Shown in pieces: positions 1 through 8,855 of a stretch of 52,411 bases of DNA (positions within the stretch are counted from its first letter, which is position 1; every line of letters starts with the position of its first letter). Made by a program: the position numbers and the translations under genes. Source of the stretch: Gammaproteobacteria bacterium (GTDB lineage: Bacteria; Pseudomonadota; Gammaproteobacteria; Pseudomonadales; Azotimanducaceae); contig DTZW01000473.1 in assembly GCA_012961165.1 (NCBI GenBank), forward strand, positions 1 to 52,411. The letters run 5' to 3'. The notes below the pieces were generated by a model, which saw only the letters and a list, made by a program, of their open reading frames with translations, did no database searches and was not told where the DNA came from.

Positions 1-327
1 AATGATCACCAATGGGATAGAGTGATTCCCATCATCTTACAATTGCTTGATAGGCTAATTTAGTCATACCCACCCCGGCGCGCTCCCCCTTTTCACCAGA
101 TGGGACTCCTGCTATTAGGTAGTATTAGTAACGTGGACGGGTGATGCAGGTAAAGAGCGATCTATGCTCGTCTGCGTGGCTCAGGCACCTGCGGGCAAGA
201 TAGACTGGAGCTACCCTATGCAGAAAAGTGTCTCTTAGAATTTAGTGCCAGTGGTGCCAAATGGGCTGACGACGTACAGCATCATTATATAAACTATCCG
301 TTTAAGAGAGTCACAAAAGCGCGATGT
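1..327. other. Left-edge stretch without a recognisable gene
   Basis: No open frame here has a recognisable protein motif, and no RNA gene or clear terminator is visible. It lies beyond the 3' end of the first minus-strand gene. It may hold that gene's terminator or the end of an unrelated neighbour, but nothing specific can be supported. Confidence 0.5.
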
Positions 328-1260
328 TCATATCCTGGGAAGCTCTGACCTGAAAGCAGGCATAACCTCTTTGGCGATCATCCGTATGTTTTCATCCATG
401 TAGGATTCCGGGCAGGCGGAAGTCAGCATGAATAGCCTGCTTCCGGCATCGATGTATTGTTGTATGCGTCGCTGGCAGTCTTCAGGCGTGCCCACCAGAG
501 TGTATTTGTCTACCAGATTGTCGAAGTCCTGGGCATAGGTCTTGCCTAGCTGAACTGCCGCCATTTCCCGGGCCTTATTGCGATCGGGGTGCACGCAGGT
601 AAAGATAAATATACCCTTGTGATACTTGTCCATACCGAGTCCAGCCTCTGAACGAAATGAGCGGATAGTATCCAGGCTTTCTCGCAGCATTTCCGGTGTA
701 TACATGTAAGGTAACCAGCCATCTCCGTAAAGCGCAGCGCGGCGCATAGCTGCCTTTTTTCTACCTGCGACCCAGATGGGTGGCATTGGTTTTTGTAGCG
801 GTCGCGGGTTTAGGCCGACTCCATCGAGCGTATTAAATTTACCGCTAAAGGTGACAGAATCCTCGGTCCATAACTTGCGGATAACCTCTAAAGCTTCAGT
901 TGCTCTTGCACCCCGTTCGTTCAATGGAATACCGCAAGCTTCAAATTCTTTTGGATTTTCTCCTCCAACACCAATACCAAATTGGTATCGGCCGCCTGAA
1001 GCATTGTCCAAAGCCGCACCGAGCTTGGCTGCGAGTGCCGCTGGGTACAAAGGCAATAGAACAATCGCGCTCATCAACTTGATGTGGGTTGTCGCACCCG
1101 CCGCGACACTCAACGTAATATAAGTGTTGCCAATCGGGCCATGAAAACTGACGTGTTCACCAGCACTCAGGACATCAAACCCTAATTCTTCAATGCGACG
1201 GGCGGAAGCTGCAATATTCGTTAATGATCGGATTCCGGTCCCAAATTGTATGTCATTCAT
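328..1260 (-). CDS. LLM-class (luciferase-like) flavin-dependent oxidoreductase
   Basis: A single-domain (beta/alpha)8 luciferase-like enzyme of 310 residues. These enzymes use FMNH2 or F420 to oxidise or reduce small organic substrates in the cytoplasm. The start MNDIQFGTG, the segment GRYQFGIGVGGENPKEFEACG and the late segment TLVGTPEDCQRRIQQYIDAG are typical of the family. I placed the start at the internal ATG because family members begin at this point; an in-frame GTG lies 66 bases upstream but encodes an unconserved tail. It is followed on the same strand by a second, distinct LLM protein, so the two may serve one pathway. FMN versus F420 dependence and the substrate cannot be read from the sequence. 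Type II Baeyer-Villiger enzymes also belong to this superfamily. Confidence 0.85.
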   Translation of the reverse strand: MNDIQFGTGIRSLTNIAASARRIEELGFDVLSAGEHVSFHGPIGNTYITLSVAAGATTHIKLMSAIVLLPLYPAALAAKLGAALDNASGGRYQFGIGVGGENPKEFEACGIPLNERGARATEALEVIRKLWTEDSVTFSGKFNTLDGVGLNPRPLQKPMPPIWVAGRKKAAMRRAALYGDGWLPYMYTPEMLRESLDTIRSFRSEAGLGMDKYHKGIFIFTCVHPDRNKAREMAAVQLGKTYAQDFDNLVDKYTLVGTPEDCQRRIQQYIDAGSRLFMLTSACPESYMDENIRMIAKEVMPAFRSELPRI

Positions 1261-1593
1261 GTGAATTCCCGAGAAGCATGGGCAATTCCTATTTTGTTGC
1301 ACCTGGTAATCGCGAGAGCCAGTCACTATGAGCCGCTAAAGCGTAATCACGTCGGGCTGCCGTCACTACCTCTCATTTCCGTAGCCATCTAATCAATAGC
1401 AGAGTCTATAAGTTAGTTTATTGAGTTTGTGCTCTTTTGTGTAATCCATAGCAGCTATTCCACTTTCTTGGTCCAACTGACTCCAACCAAAAATCCGCCG
1501 TTTCGAATTGAATGAATGAAGGTAGAAATTATTTTGTCGACGGCTTGCTAAAGGAACAGCTCGTGCGGGGGAACTTGTCTGGCAGAGAATTGG
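1261..1593. other. Intergenic region between two LLM genes
   Basis: About 330 bases between two minus-strand genes. I see no convincing small gene, strong hairpin or clear dyad. It probably holds the promoter of the 328-1260 gene, but no -35/-10 pair stands out. Confidence 0.4.
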
Positions 1594-2784
1594 TCAGTCG
1601 ATCCAGTTCGGCATAATCTCAGTCGCCCAGATTTCCAGATTCTGCATCATAATATCGTGTGGAATTGGACCGGGGTACTGCCACATCAAAAAGTATTCAG
1701 GGTTGTGGGTTTTCACCAGATGCTCCATCTGTCGATTTATGTCGTCGGGGTTACCTACGAACTCAAACCCGGATTCACGTAAATAGTTGTAATCGCATTC
1801 CTTGGGAATGGGGTCGGTGTTGCCTTTTTGCCGAAATGCCTCGTTAAAACCAATCGGTGCAAACCACTCTGGCCAGACAAACCCGTTACCGCGCGAGGCA
1901 TGATAGTGAGCTTCGTTTGCATCGCGAAGCACCAGCGTGTCGCGGAAAATACCGATGTTCTGACCATACTTAAAATCATGCCCGGCTTCTGCTGCAGTCT
2001 CCTGATAAATATGGAAAAGGTCACTCAGGGTTTCATCACAAGTGGACAGCGCAAATGGCGCAATACCTTCACGGGCGCAGAACTCGAAGGTGCTAGGGCT
2101 AAAAGAGAATGGTTGAAAAAGTGGGGGGTGGGGTTTCTGGTAGGGTTTGGGTGCAATACCAATCTCCGTGATGATGCCATTTTCGTCCTGCCCCTGGCCA
2201 TACTTGTTGACTGCCTGATGATCAAACAAAAGGCCATCAGGGGGAATGCTCCAATGGGCTGACTTGTGACTGAATGTATCTTCAGTCCAGGCTTTTTTTA
2301 GAATTTCGTAGTGCTCAAGAAACAGGTCTTTGTTTTTCTTGTCCACGGTTGAACCATCGGACATGGTACCGCCTACACCGTAAGTCTGGCCAAGTACATC
2401 AGCCCACCGTCTCTGATAGCCGCGAGCGAGGCCAACGAAGGTACGCCCGGTCAGCATATGATCCAGCATAGCCAGGTCTTCAGCTAGTCTCAGCGGATTT
2501 TGAAAAGGCAGCACATTGGCCATCTGACCGATCCGAATGTTTTTCGTGTGCAGCCCAAAATAAAGCCCCAGTAAGATCGGGTTATTTGACTGCTCCAGTC
2601 CCTCGATATGGAAGTGATGCTCGGTAAATGCGGCACCCCAGTATCCCATTTCATCAGCAGCTTCAATTTGCTTTCTGACCTGCCAAAGCATGTTCTGATA
2701 ATTCTGCCGATTAATTCCCGCCATGCCTTTTTGGGTTTGATCAAAGGTGCCGACCGATGGCAGGTAAAAGAGGATAAATTTCAC
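1594..2784 (-). CDS. LLM-class flavin-dependent monooxygenase, long form
   Basis: A luciferase-like protein of 396 residues, longer than its neighbour and only distantly similar. The N-terminus VKFILFYLPSVG leads into AADEMGYWGAAFTEHHFHIEG, where the EHH segment is typical of bacterial-luciferase alpha-like proteins, and LARGYQRRWADVLGQ follows. I chose the GTG at 2784 because GGAG sits 8 bases before it; the alternative TTG six codons upstream has no such site. A role in oxygenating a small hydrophobic compound with FMNH2 is plausible, and a separate flavin reductase would be needed because none is fused here. The substrate is unknown. Confidence 0.85.
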   Translation of the reverse strand: MKFILFYLPSVGTFDQTQKGMAGINRQNYQNMLWQVRKQIEAADEMGYWGAAFTEHHFHIEGLEQSNNPILLGLYFGLHTKNIRIGQMANVLPFQNPLRLAEDLAMLDHMLTGRTFVGLARGYQRRWADVLGQTYGVGGTMSDGSTVDKKNKDLFLEHYEILKKAWTEDTFSHKSAHWSIPPDGLLFDHQAVNKYGQGQDENGIITEIGIAPKPYQKPHPPLFQPFSFSPSTFEFCAREGIAPFALSTCDETLSDLFHIYQETAAEAGHDFKYGQNIGIFRDTLVLRDANEAHYHASRGNGFVWPEWFAPIGFNEAFRQKGNTDPIPKECDYNYLRESGFEFVGNPDDINRQMEHLVKTHNPEYFLMWQYPGPIPHDIMMQNLEIWATEIMPNWID

Positions 2785-2979
2785 ATCTAGAACTCCATTC
2801 AATAGTTTTTGTCAGAGGAGCTGAGCTACCAAAAATACCATAATAGCTCGATCCAGATTATAGATTTATGGGTAACTTATCACAAAAAACAGAGGTCACA
2901 GATTTAAATTTATTAACTGCGAGGACATATTTTTCAGGATCCCTGGTAAATCTTATTTGATCTGCCGCGCAGGATTTCC

Positions 2980-4137
2980 CTAGAACGATTTTGGCATACC
3001 CAGGTCATGGGTGGCGATATGAGAGAGAATCAGATTGGTAGAAATAGGTGCCACCTGATACAGGCGCGTCTCACGAAACTTTCGTTCTATGTCGTACTCT
3101 TCTGTGAAACCGAAGCCGCCATGAGTTTGTATGCAGGTGTCACCAGCTTGCCAGGATGCTTCTGATGCCAGCATTTTTGCCATGTTGGCTTCAGAGCCAC
3201 AGGGCTCTCCGGCCTCGAACAATCCGGTCGCCTGGCGAACAATGGCAGCAGCAGCCTCCGCCTGAATGTGGGCTCTGGCAATGGGAAATTGTATGCCCTG
3301 ATTTTGACCGATAGGACGGCCAAATACTTCACGTTCTGTTGCATAGCTGGAAGCCTTTTCCACAAAATAACGCGCATCACCAATGCATTCTGCCGCGATG
3401 AGAATTCGTTCGGCATTCATACCATCGAGAATATAACGAAACCCATTGCCTTCTGTGCCAATCAAGTTTCCGATGGGTACCAGGAGGTCGTCAAAGAAAA
3501 GTTCAGTAGAGGCATGATTCATCATGGTTCTGATAGGGGTGATTGTCATGCCGTTTTCCAGTGCATCACCCATATCGACCAGTAATACCGACATGCCATC
3601 TGTGCGCTTCTGGCATTCGTCTCGAGGGGTAGTGCGGACTAAAAGCACCATGAGGTCTGAATGTTCGGTACGCGAAATAAAAACCTTTTGCCCATTAACT
3701 ACATAATTGTCGCCGTCCCGAATGGCGCGGGTGCGGATACGTGTTGTATCTGTACCACTGGTGGGTTCGGTTACCCCAAAAGCCTGGAGTCGTAGTTCAC
3801 CAGATGCAATTCCAGGCAGGTACTTCTGTTTTTGTTTTTCACTCCCGTGGCGTAGCACGGTACCCATGGTGTACATTTGTGCATGACAGGCGCCGCCGTT
3901 GCAGCCAGCGCGCTGAATTTCTTCCAGTACTGCGCAGGCAGCGCCAAGGGGTAAACCCGTGCCACCGTATTGTTCCGGAATCATCAATGCCAAATAACCG
4001 GATTTGGTTAATGCCTGTACGAATTCTGTAGGATAAGCGTGTTCTCTATCCAGCTTACGCCAGTATTTTCCGGGGAAATGGCTACATAGCTTCGAAATAG
4101 CTTCACGAATTTCGGGATAATTCTCGTACTGCTTCAT
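2980..4137 (-). CDS. Acyl-CoA dehydrogenase
   Basis: A 385-residue FAD enzyme of the acyl-CoA dehydrogenase family, catalysing alpha,beta-dehydrogenation of an acyl-CoA. Visible landmarks are IPEQYGGTG (54-61), the FAD/substrate segment GVTEPTSGTDTTRI (121-134), the EREVFGRPIGQNQGIQ segment and QTHGGFGFTEEYDIERKFRETR near the end. The usual catalytic Glu of the medium-chain type (the EGT motif) is absent: the sequence reads YQVAPIST. A Glu at residue 243 (GMNAER) lies where isovaleryl-CoA and long-chain dehydrogenases carry their base, so the enzyme is probably active with that geometry. GGAG stands 8 bases before the ATG. It is divergent from the MaoC operon and likely shares its intergenic control region. 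A branched substrate is possible. Confidence 0.88.
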   Translation of the reverse strand: MKQYENYPEIREAISKLCSHFPGKYWRKLDREHAYPTEFVQALTKSGYLALMIPEQYGGTGLPLGAACAVLEEIQRAGCNGGACHAQMYTMGTVLRHGSEKQKQKYLPGIASGELRLQAFGVTEPTSGTDTTRIRTRAIRDGDNYVVNGQKVFISRTEHSDLMVLLVRTTPRDECQKRTDGMSVLLVDMGDALENGMTITPIRTMMNHASTELFFDDLLVPIGNLIGTEGNGFRYILDGMNAERILIAAECIGDARYFVEKASSYATEREVFGRPIGQNQGIQFPIARAHIQAEAAAAIVRQATGLFEAGEPCGSEANMAKMLASEASWQAGDTCIQTHGGFGFTEEYDIERKFRETRLYQVAPISTNLILSHIATHDLGMPKSF

Positions 4138-4378
4138 GGTTTACTCCACTTTCAGGGAACATTTAAACAAGATTGGGCTGCTGCGCTGCTACCGTCAAGG
4201 CGACATCAAGAGGCGTGTTTAAACTATCGCCACTCAATGCATATTTGCAAAGTTTCTGCATGGATCTCGTATCGATTGTGTTTATTCAGGCTCGAGGTGC
4301 GGCGCGTGTGGCGGGCTATAACTCGATTTTAAGAAGTGAATGCTACACTCTTACTCGAAGGACTAATTAGGAGCGGTA

Positions 4379-4855
4379 ATGGCTGGATATTTCTTTGAAG
4401 ACTTTGAAGAGGGGCAGATATTTGATCATGAGGTGCGCCGTACCGTCACCGAATATGACAATATGATGTTCAGCTGCATGACCATGAACACGCAGCCGCT
4501 ACATATTGATGCTGAATTTGCGAGCAAAAGCCTTTACGGAGAGCGAATCGTCAATAGTATGTTTACCCTTGCGTTGGTGGTGGGCTTACAGGTGACAGAC
4601 TTAACCTTAGGAACAACACTCGGCAATCTTGCCATGACTGATATTAGTTTTCCTCGCCCGACATTTCATGGAGACACCATCCATGTGCGCACAACGGTAT
4701 TGGACAAACGGATTAGTAAATCCCGAAATGATTCCGGCATCGTCAATCTCCGTCACGAGGGGTTTAATCAGAACGATGAGCTGGTTGCTACGGTTACACG
4801 AACCGCGCTGATAGCCGTACGGCCTTCAGATAGTGAAACAAGGGTTTCAGAATGA
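4379..4855 (+). CDS. MaoC-like (hotdog) acyl-CoA hydratase
   Basis: A single hotdog-fold MaoC domain of 158 residues, expected to hydrate an enoyl-CoA or a mesaconyl/itaconyl-type CoA ester. The hydratase 2 motif region reads MTMNTQPLHIDAEFA; the usual catalytic Asp before the PLH segment is Asn here, a change also found in mesaconyl-CoA-type relatives. An AGGAG precedes the ATG. The stop overlaps the start of the CitE-like gene by four bases (ATGA), so the two are translationally coupled. The MaoC plus CitE pairing recalls itaconyl/citramalyl-CoA or methylmalyl-CoA conversion, where hydration is followed by carbon-carbon cleavage. The exact CoA ester is unknown. Confidence 0.82.
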   Translation: MAGYFFEDFEEGQIFDHEVRRTVTEYDNMMFSCMTMNTQPLHIDAEFASKSLYGERIVNSMFTLALVVGLQVTDLTLGTTLGNLAMTDISFPRPTFHGDTIHVRTTVLDKRISKSRNDSGIVNLRHEGFNQNDELVATVTRTALIAVRPSDSETRVSE

Positions 4856-5727
4856 GGTCAATGCTGTTTCTGCCCGCCGATAGCGAGAAGAAAATTGCCA
4901 AAGGTGCTGGAACCAGTGCGGACGGGCTGATCCTGGACCTTGAAGATTCGATTGCGCTCAGTCGTAAAGTAGAAGGAAGAACCCTGGCTCGAGAGTATCT
5001 GGATTCGCACCCTGTAGAGACCAGATCTCAAAAGCTCATGGTTAGAATTAACGCACTTGACGGGGAGCTGGCTCTCGATGATCTTGCGGCCGTCGTCGGA
5101 GGTTCACCGGACTATTTAATCTTACCCAAGTATCGAACCCGCGAGGATGTGATTCGGCTCGATCACTATATTTCTGCCCTGGAAGTGCGCGATGGAGTCC
5201 CATTGGGGTTTATCAAGGTTCTCGTGATAGGCACGGAAACAGGACAAAGTTTATTTAACCTTGGCGGGCTTACTGATTGTAGTAACCGACTCTCTCATGT
5301 GAGTTGGGCTGAGTTTGACCTCAGCGCTGATGTGGGTGCCCAGACTCATCGGTTGCTAGATGGCAGTTGGGACGATCTGTTCCGGACTGCGCGAAGTTTA
5401 TGTCTGGCTGCCGCAGCGTCGGCGCAAATTGAACCTTGCAACACGGTCTACACAGATTTTAATGATGATGCAGGCCTGGGCGATGCCTGCAGGGATGCCC
5501 GGCGTGCCGGTTTTACGTGCATGATGGCAATCCACCCACGCCAGGTAGACATTATCAATGAGGCGTTTTCGATTACAGAAGAGCAATTGATATGGTCCAG
5601 GCGAATTGTTAAGGCATTTGATGAAAACCCTGACGTGGGCGTAGTGGGTCTTGATGGCATTATGCTGGATCGACCCCATTACCTGCAGGCGAAACGAATG
5701 ATTGATAGAGCTGCAAACAATGAATAG
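4852..5727 (+). CDS. HpcH/HpaI/CitE-family CoA-ester lyase
   Basis: A 291-residue TIM-barrel lyase of the citrate lyase beta-subunit-like family, which cleaves or condenses malyl-, methylmalyl- or citramalyl-CoA-type esters using Mg2+. Signatures are RSMLFLPADSEKKI at the start, DGLILDLEDSI (24-34), the metal-binding Glu in IGTETGQS, the acidic segment WAEFDLSADVG and the C-terminal AIHPRQVDIINEAF. It lies between and overlaps the MaoC gene (4 bases) and the TauD gene (8 bases), which makes a tight three-gene operon. It probably splits the hydrated product of the MaoC enzyme into acetyl-CoA and an oxoacid (inference). Confidence 0.86.
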   Translation: MRSMLFLPADSEKKIAKGAGTSADGLILDLEDSIALSRKVEGRTLAREYLDSHPVETRSQKLMVRINALDGELALDDLAAVVGGSPDYLILPKYRTREDVIRLDHYISALEVRDGVPLGFIKVLVIGTETGQSLFNLGGLTDCSNRLSHVSWAEFDLSADVGAQTHRLLDGSWDDLFRTARSLCLAAAASAQIEPCNTVYTDFNDDAGLGDACRDARRAGFTCMMAIHPRQVDIINEAFSITEEQLIWSRRIVKAFDENPDVGVVGLDGIMLDRPHYLQAKRMIDRAANNE

Positions 5728-6556
5728 TCATTTCGAAGTTGCGCATCTAACACCCATCATAGGCTCTGAGATCAGCGGTCTTAATCTGAGTAAACCCATC
5801 GCACCGGACACGCTGGCACTACTACGAAACCTATGGTTAGAGCGTAAAGTGTTATTTTTTCGTGATCAGCATTTAACCCCCGATCAACAGGTTGCTTTTA
5901 CAAAGCAATTTGGGGAAGTTGAAAAATATCCCTTCCTCAAGGGACTGGAAGGTAATCCGCTGGTAGCGCCGGTGCTAAAGCTACCCGAGGAGACTGTCAA
6001 TTTCGGGGGTATCTGGCATTCTGATACGACGTATCTCGAAAAGCCGGCTGATGGTGCGAGTCTTTACGCGCTGGAGTTACCACCTATAGGTGGTGATACC
6101 ATTTTTTGCAATATGAGTACTGCCTATGAAGCTTTATCTGCGGATGTACAGAAAAGTGTTGCTGGGTTAAAAGCTGTTAACAGCTCGGCCAAGGCTGCCA
6201 TATCGATGACCCGCGTGAATCGCCTGGCTGACGCAGGTGATCAACATACCCCTGAAGCGTTCAGTAGCGTCCACCCGGTGATCCGTCTGCATCCCGAAAC
6301 GGGTGAGCCTGCGATCTATGTGAATCAGGCTCATACAGTCTGTATTGAAGGCTTACCTGAGGCTGACAGCGATAGATTACTAAATATGCTTTACCAGCAC
6401 GCCCGTAAGCCTGAGTTTCAGTGCCGATTCCGCTGGAGTGTGGGTGCTCTTGCACTGTGGGACAATCGTGCCTCCCATCATTACCCGGTCAACGATTATT
6501 ACGGTTATCGTAGATTGTTGCATCGAGTTTCTCTGCGTGGAACACAGCCGCAATAG
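5720..6556 (+). CDS. TauD/TfdA-family 2-oxoglutarate/Fe(II) dioxygenase
   Basis: A 278-residue non-heme iron oxygenase that couples 2-oxoglutarate decarboxylation to hydroxylation of a substrate. The iron triad is visible as H100 and D102 (GIWHSDTTY) and the distal H254 in WDNRASHH; conserved arginines follow in YRRLLHRVSLRG. I preferred the ATG at 5720 to a TTG 18 bases earlier. The start overlaps the CitE stop, so expression is coupled to the MaoC-CitE pair. Relatives attack taurine, aryloxyacetates, sulfate esters and carnitine-like compounds; the substrate here cannot be predicted. It ends tail-to-tail with the next minus-strand SDR gene. Confidence 0.88.
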   Translation: MNSHFEVAHLTPIIGSEISGLNLSKPIAPDTLALLRNLWLERKVLFFRDQHLTPDQQVAFTKQFGEVEKYPFLKGLEGNPLVAPVLKLPEETVNFGGIWHSDTTYLEKPADGASLYALELPPIGGDTIFCNMSTAYEALSADVQKSVAGLKAVNSSAKAAISMTRVNRLADAGDQHTPEAFSSVHPVIRLHPETGEPAIYVNQAHTVCIEGLPEADSDRLLNMLYQHARKPEFQCRFRWSVGALALWDNRASHHYPVNDYYGYRRLLHRVSLRGTQPQ

Positions 6557-6700
6557 GATAGTTGAGATGTATTGCTGATACCGTACTACCAGCTCGAAAT
6601 GTATGGGTAGCTAATATTGTCACCGACTCCAGACCAATCTCAGAGAGGTCTCACTGGTTTACCCCGGCGATGGACCGCTATGAGCAGTACACGCAACTCC

Positions 6701-7543
6701 CTATGCTCGCGAGAGATCGAAACCGTCATAAATCTGGGCATCCCTCGCTGGTTTGGCGTCATAAAGACCCGAGCCAACATTCAAACTTGCACCGCCGTCG
6801 ACTCGTAGTACCTGACCGGTAATATAGGCACCACCAGGGCTTAACAAAAAACAGACCATGGCACTCAATTCTGATTCGGTACCTGCACGGCCAATAGGCA
6901 TCCGGGTAGGATAGTGCTTAATAGCATTCGACATGCGTTCATCGGTATAGGTATCAAAGCCACTGGAGTTAATAAAGCCTGGCGCAACCGCATTAACCCG
7001 AATACCGAATTCAGCCCACTCCAGAGCGCAGGTCTGCGTTAAGCTGTGGACACCGGCTCTGGCAGCAGCGGTATGTGCCATCAACGGCATACCACCCACT
7101 TCATTAGCCGTGATGTTCACTATGGCGCCGCCGCTGGTACGCATACTGTGATCAAAGATCGTTCTGGAGACATTGAATGTCGATAAGAGGTTGTTGCGCA
7201 CGACAGCATCAAAGCCATTGGAAGACATCTCGCTGAGTAGTGCAGGGAACTGGCCGCCTGCGCAATTAACCAATGCATCTACTGGCGGTAGATCCTTAAT
7301 CACTTCTTCGAGCTGTTTGCTGTCTCTGATATCACAGACACAGGTTCGTGCCAGGCCACCTCTATCTTCGATTTCTTGTTGGACCTTGCGAAGTTTTGCA
7401 TCTGTCCTGCCTAACAGGATGACTTCTCCCCCCAGGTGGGCCAGTTCATGTGCAATGCAGCGCCCGATTCCAGACCCTCCACCCGTAATCAAAATGGTCA
7501 TGTTGTCGAACAGGTCGCTGCGCAATACAGATTGGTATGCCAA
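6701..7543 (-). CDS. SDR of the enoyl-/dienoyl-CoA reductase type
   Basis: A classical-fold short-chain dehydrogenase of about 280 residues. The NAD(P) motif TGGGSGIG and the NCAGG segment are present. The usual catalytic Tyr-x-x-x-Lys is replaced: the helix reads HTAAARAGVHSLTQ, with Thr at the Tyr position and Arg at the Lys position. This is characteristic of peroxisomal trans-2-enoyl-CoA reductase and 2,4-dienoyl-CoA reductase relatives, so reduction of an unsaturated acyl-CoA is more likely than alcohol oxidation. No ATG gives a family-length product. I chose a TTG with GAGGG six bases upstream, so the start is uncertain. It follows the crotonase at 7622 in the same direction and likely shares its transcript. 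Confidence 0.75.
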   Translation of the reverse strand: MAYQSVLRSDLFDNMTILITGGGSGIGRCIAHELAHLGGEVILLGRTDAKLRKVQQEIEDRGGLARTCVCDIRDSKQLEEVIKDLPPVDALVNCAGGQFPALLSEMSSNGFDAVVRNNLLSTFNVSRTIFDHSMRTSGGAIVNITANEVGGMPLMAHTAAARAGVHSLTQTCALEWAEFGIRVNAVAPGFINSSGFDTYTDERMSNAIKHYPTRMPIGRAGTESELSAMVCFLLSPGGAYITGQVLRVDGGASLNVGSGLYDAKPARDAQIYDGFDLSRA

Positions 7544-7621
7544 TTTCAGCCCTCGATTCCCATTGGGAGATTGCAAAGTATTAAAAAGCCCGACGTATAG
7601 CCTGAACTGACGGGCGAAGAT

Positions 7622-8440
7622 CTATGATTTGAACGCAGCTCCTTTGCTGGAAGGAAAATTCGGTTTTCGCTTTTCCCTGATAGCAGCCACGCCTTCTTTC
7701 GCATCCTCTCCGAGGAAACACAGCATTTCCATTCTGAGAGAGTTTTCAAAAATAGGTTTTGCCTGGGTCATCCAGCCATTCAGTGTTTGTTTCGTACCAC
7801 GGATTGCCGGTTGACTGCCAGCAGCAAGCTGATCGGCGATTTTCATTGCTGTTGTCAGCACTTCTTCCTGCGGTTTGCACAGGCTCACTAGACCAATTCG
7901 TTCAGCAGTAACGCCATCTATAAAATCTGCGGTCATCAAATAGTATTTTGCTTTAGCCATACCACAGAGAATGGGCCAAATGATTGCTGCATGGTCTCCA
8001 GCGCCGACACCTAATTTAACATGCCCGTCGGTTATCTTTGCAGTTTCCGACATCACGCTAATATCCGCCATTAGCGCGACAGCCAGGCCAGCGCCTACAG
8101 CGATACCATTTATGGCGGATATAACAGGCTTATCCAGCGACATTAGATTGTAGACGATATCTGACGCTTCTCTTTGGACTGCATCGATTTTTTGCGGATT
8201 GCCAACCATTTCAGAGATCCATTCCAGGTCGCCACCGGCCGAAAATGCTCGGTCACCGGCGCCAGTGACGACAACGACATTTGTTCGATCGTCGCGATCG
8301 ATGGTGTCCCAGACCTGTGTCAGTTCGTAGTGCAACGTAGCATTTGTCGCGTTCATGACTTCGGGGCGATTAAGGGTCACGAGCAGAACGCCATTGCTAT
8401 GGTGCTCAAATAACAAATATTGGTATTCTTCAAAGTTCAA
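7622..8440 (-). CDS. Crotonase-family enoyl-CoA hydratase/isomerase
   Basis: A 272-residue crotonase-fold protein acting on an acyl-CoA. The first oxyanion segment reads FSAGGDLEW and the second [18 protein letters not shown]. The two canonical hydratase glutamates are missing: the second position lies in [17 protein letters not shown], a pattern of a separate crotonase subgroup, so simple hydration is not assured and isomerase or hydrolase chemistry is possible. Translation starts at TTG with an excellent AGGAG site about nine bases before it. It is the first gene of a two-gene unit with the SDR and is divergent from the MerR gene, whose likely operator lies in the intervening region. Confidence 0.8.
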   Translation of the reverse strand: MNFEEYQYLLFEHHSNGVLLVTLNRPEVMNATNATLHYELTQVWDTIDRDDRTNVVVVTGAGDRAFSAGGDLEWISEMVGNPQKIDAVQREASDIVYNLMSLDKPVISAINGIAVGAGLAVALMADISVMSETAKITDGHVKLGVGAGDHAAIIWPILCGMAKAKYYLMTADFIDGVTAERIGLVSLCKPQEEVLTTAMKIADQLAAGSQPAIRGTKQTLNGWMTQAKPIFENSLRMEMLCFLGEDAKEGVAAIREKRKPNFPSSKGAAFKS

Positions 8441-8855
8441 GGTTGTTTCTCCTTTCCTGTTTATTTTAAGTTGGCTCTTCTATTAGAGCGCAATCCTGTT
8501 TGTCCGACTGTTAAAAATCGTCGCATCACTAGCCGATCTTCGAATGTGTAAGGTCGAATATTTTGTCGAGATGACTTTTCGGGAAGTTTTTCGTTACTGA
8601 ACCAGTTTGATATTCAGGTACAAGAACGCTTTGTCTGAAAACCCTAATTCGCCCCAAAATCAATACCTGATAAAGGTTATCTAAGTGTCAATACAACTTA
8701 TTCGCGTTATTCACGTACGTAGTATAGATACACATTACGTAAATGTGTACACTTAACTCGACAAAGTGAAACTAATATTTTTGGGCGGCATTGAGCATAA
8801 CTAGTTAAATTAATATGCCGGTCGGGGCTGCAGTGTCGAGTGTGTTGAAGGCGTA
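8441..8855. other. Divergent control region between the crotonase gene and the MerR gene
   Basis: About 415 non-coding bases between diverging genes. The only clear structure is a near-perfect dyad inside a minus-strand promoter with a 19-base spacer (listed separately). The segment from 8441 to about 8715 would be a long leader of the crotonase transcript. I see no small gene or recognisable riboswitch in it. Confidence 0.5.
8721..8751 (-). promoter_or_regulatory. MerR-type promoter with dyad operator
   Basis: On the minus strand, TGTACA (8751-8746) and TATACT (8726-8721) are separated by 19 bases. The long spacer is the hallmark of promoters activated by MerR-family DNA twisting. The spacer is filled by ACACATTACGTAAATGTGT (8730-8748), an inverted repeat with one extra base. 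A MerR-family gene starts about 100 bases away. The promoter would drive the crotonase-SDR pair. Binding is inferred. Confidence 0.55.

Noticed and set aside
1828-2262. Plus-strand open frame of 144 codons opposite the second LLM gene
   Set aside because: Antisense shadow without motifs or a ribosome-binding site.
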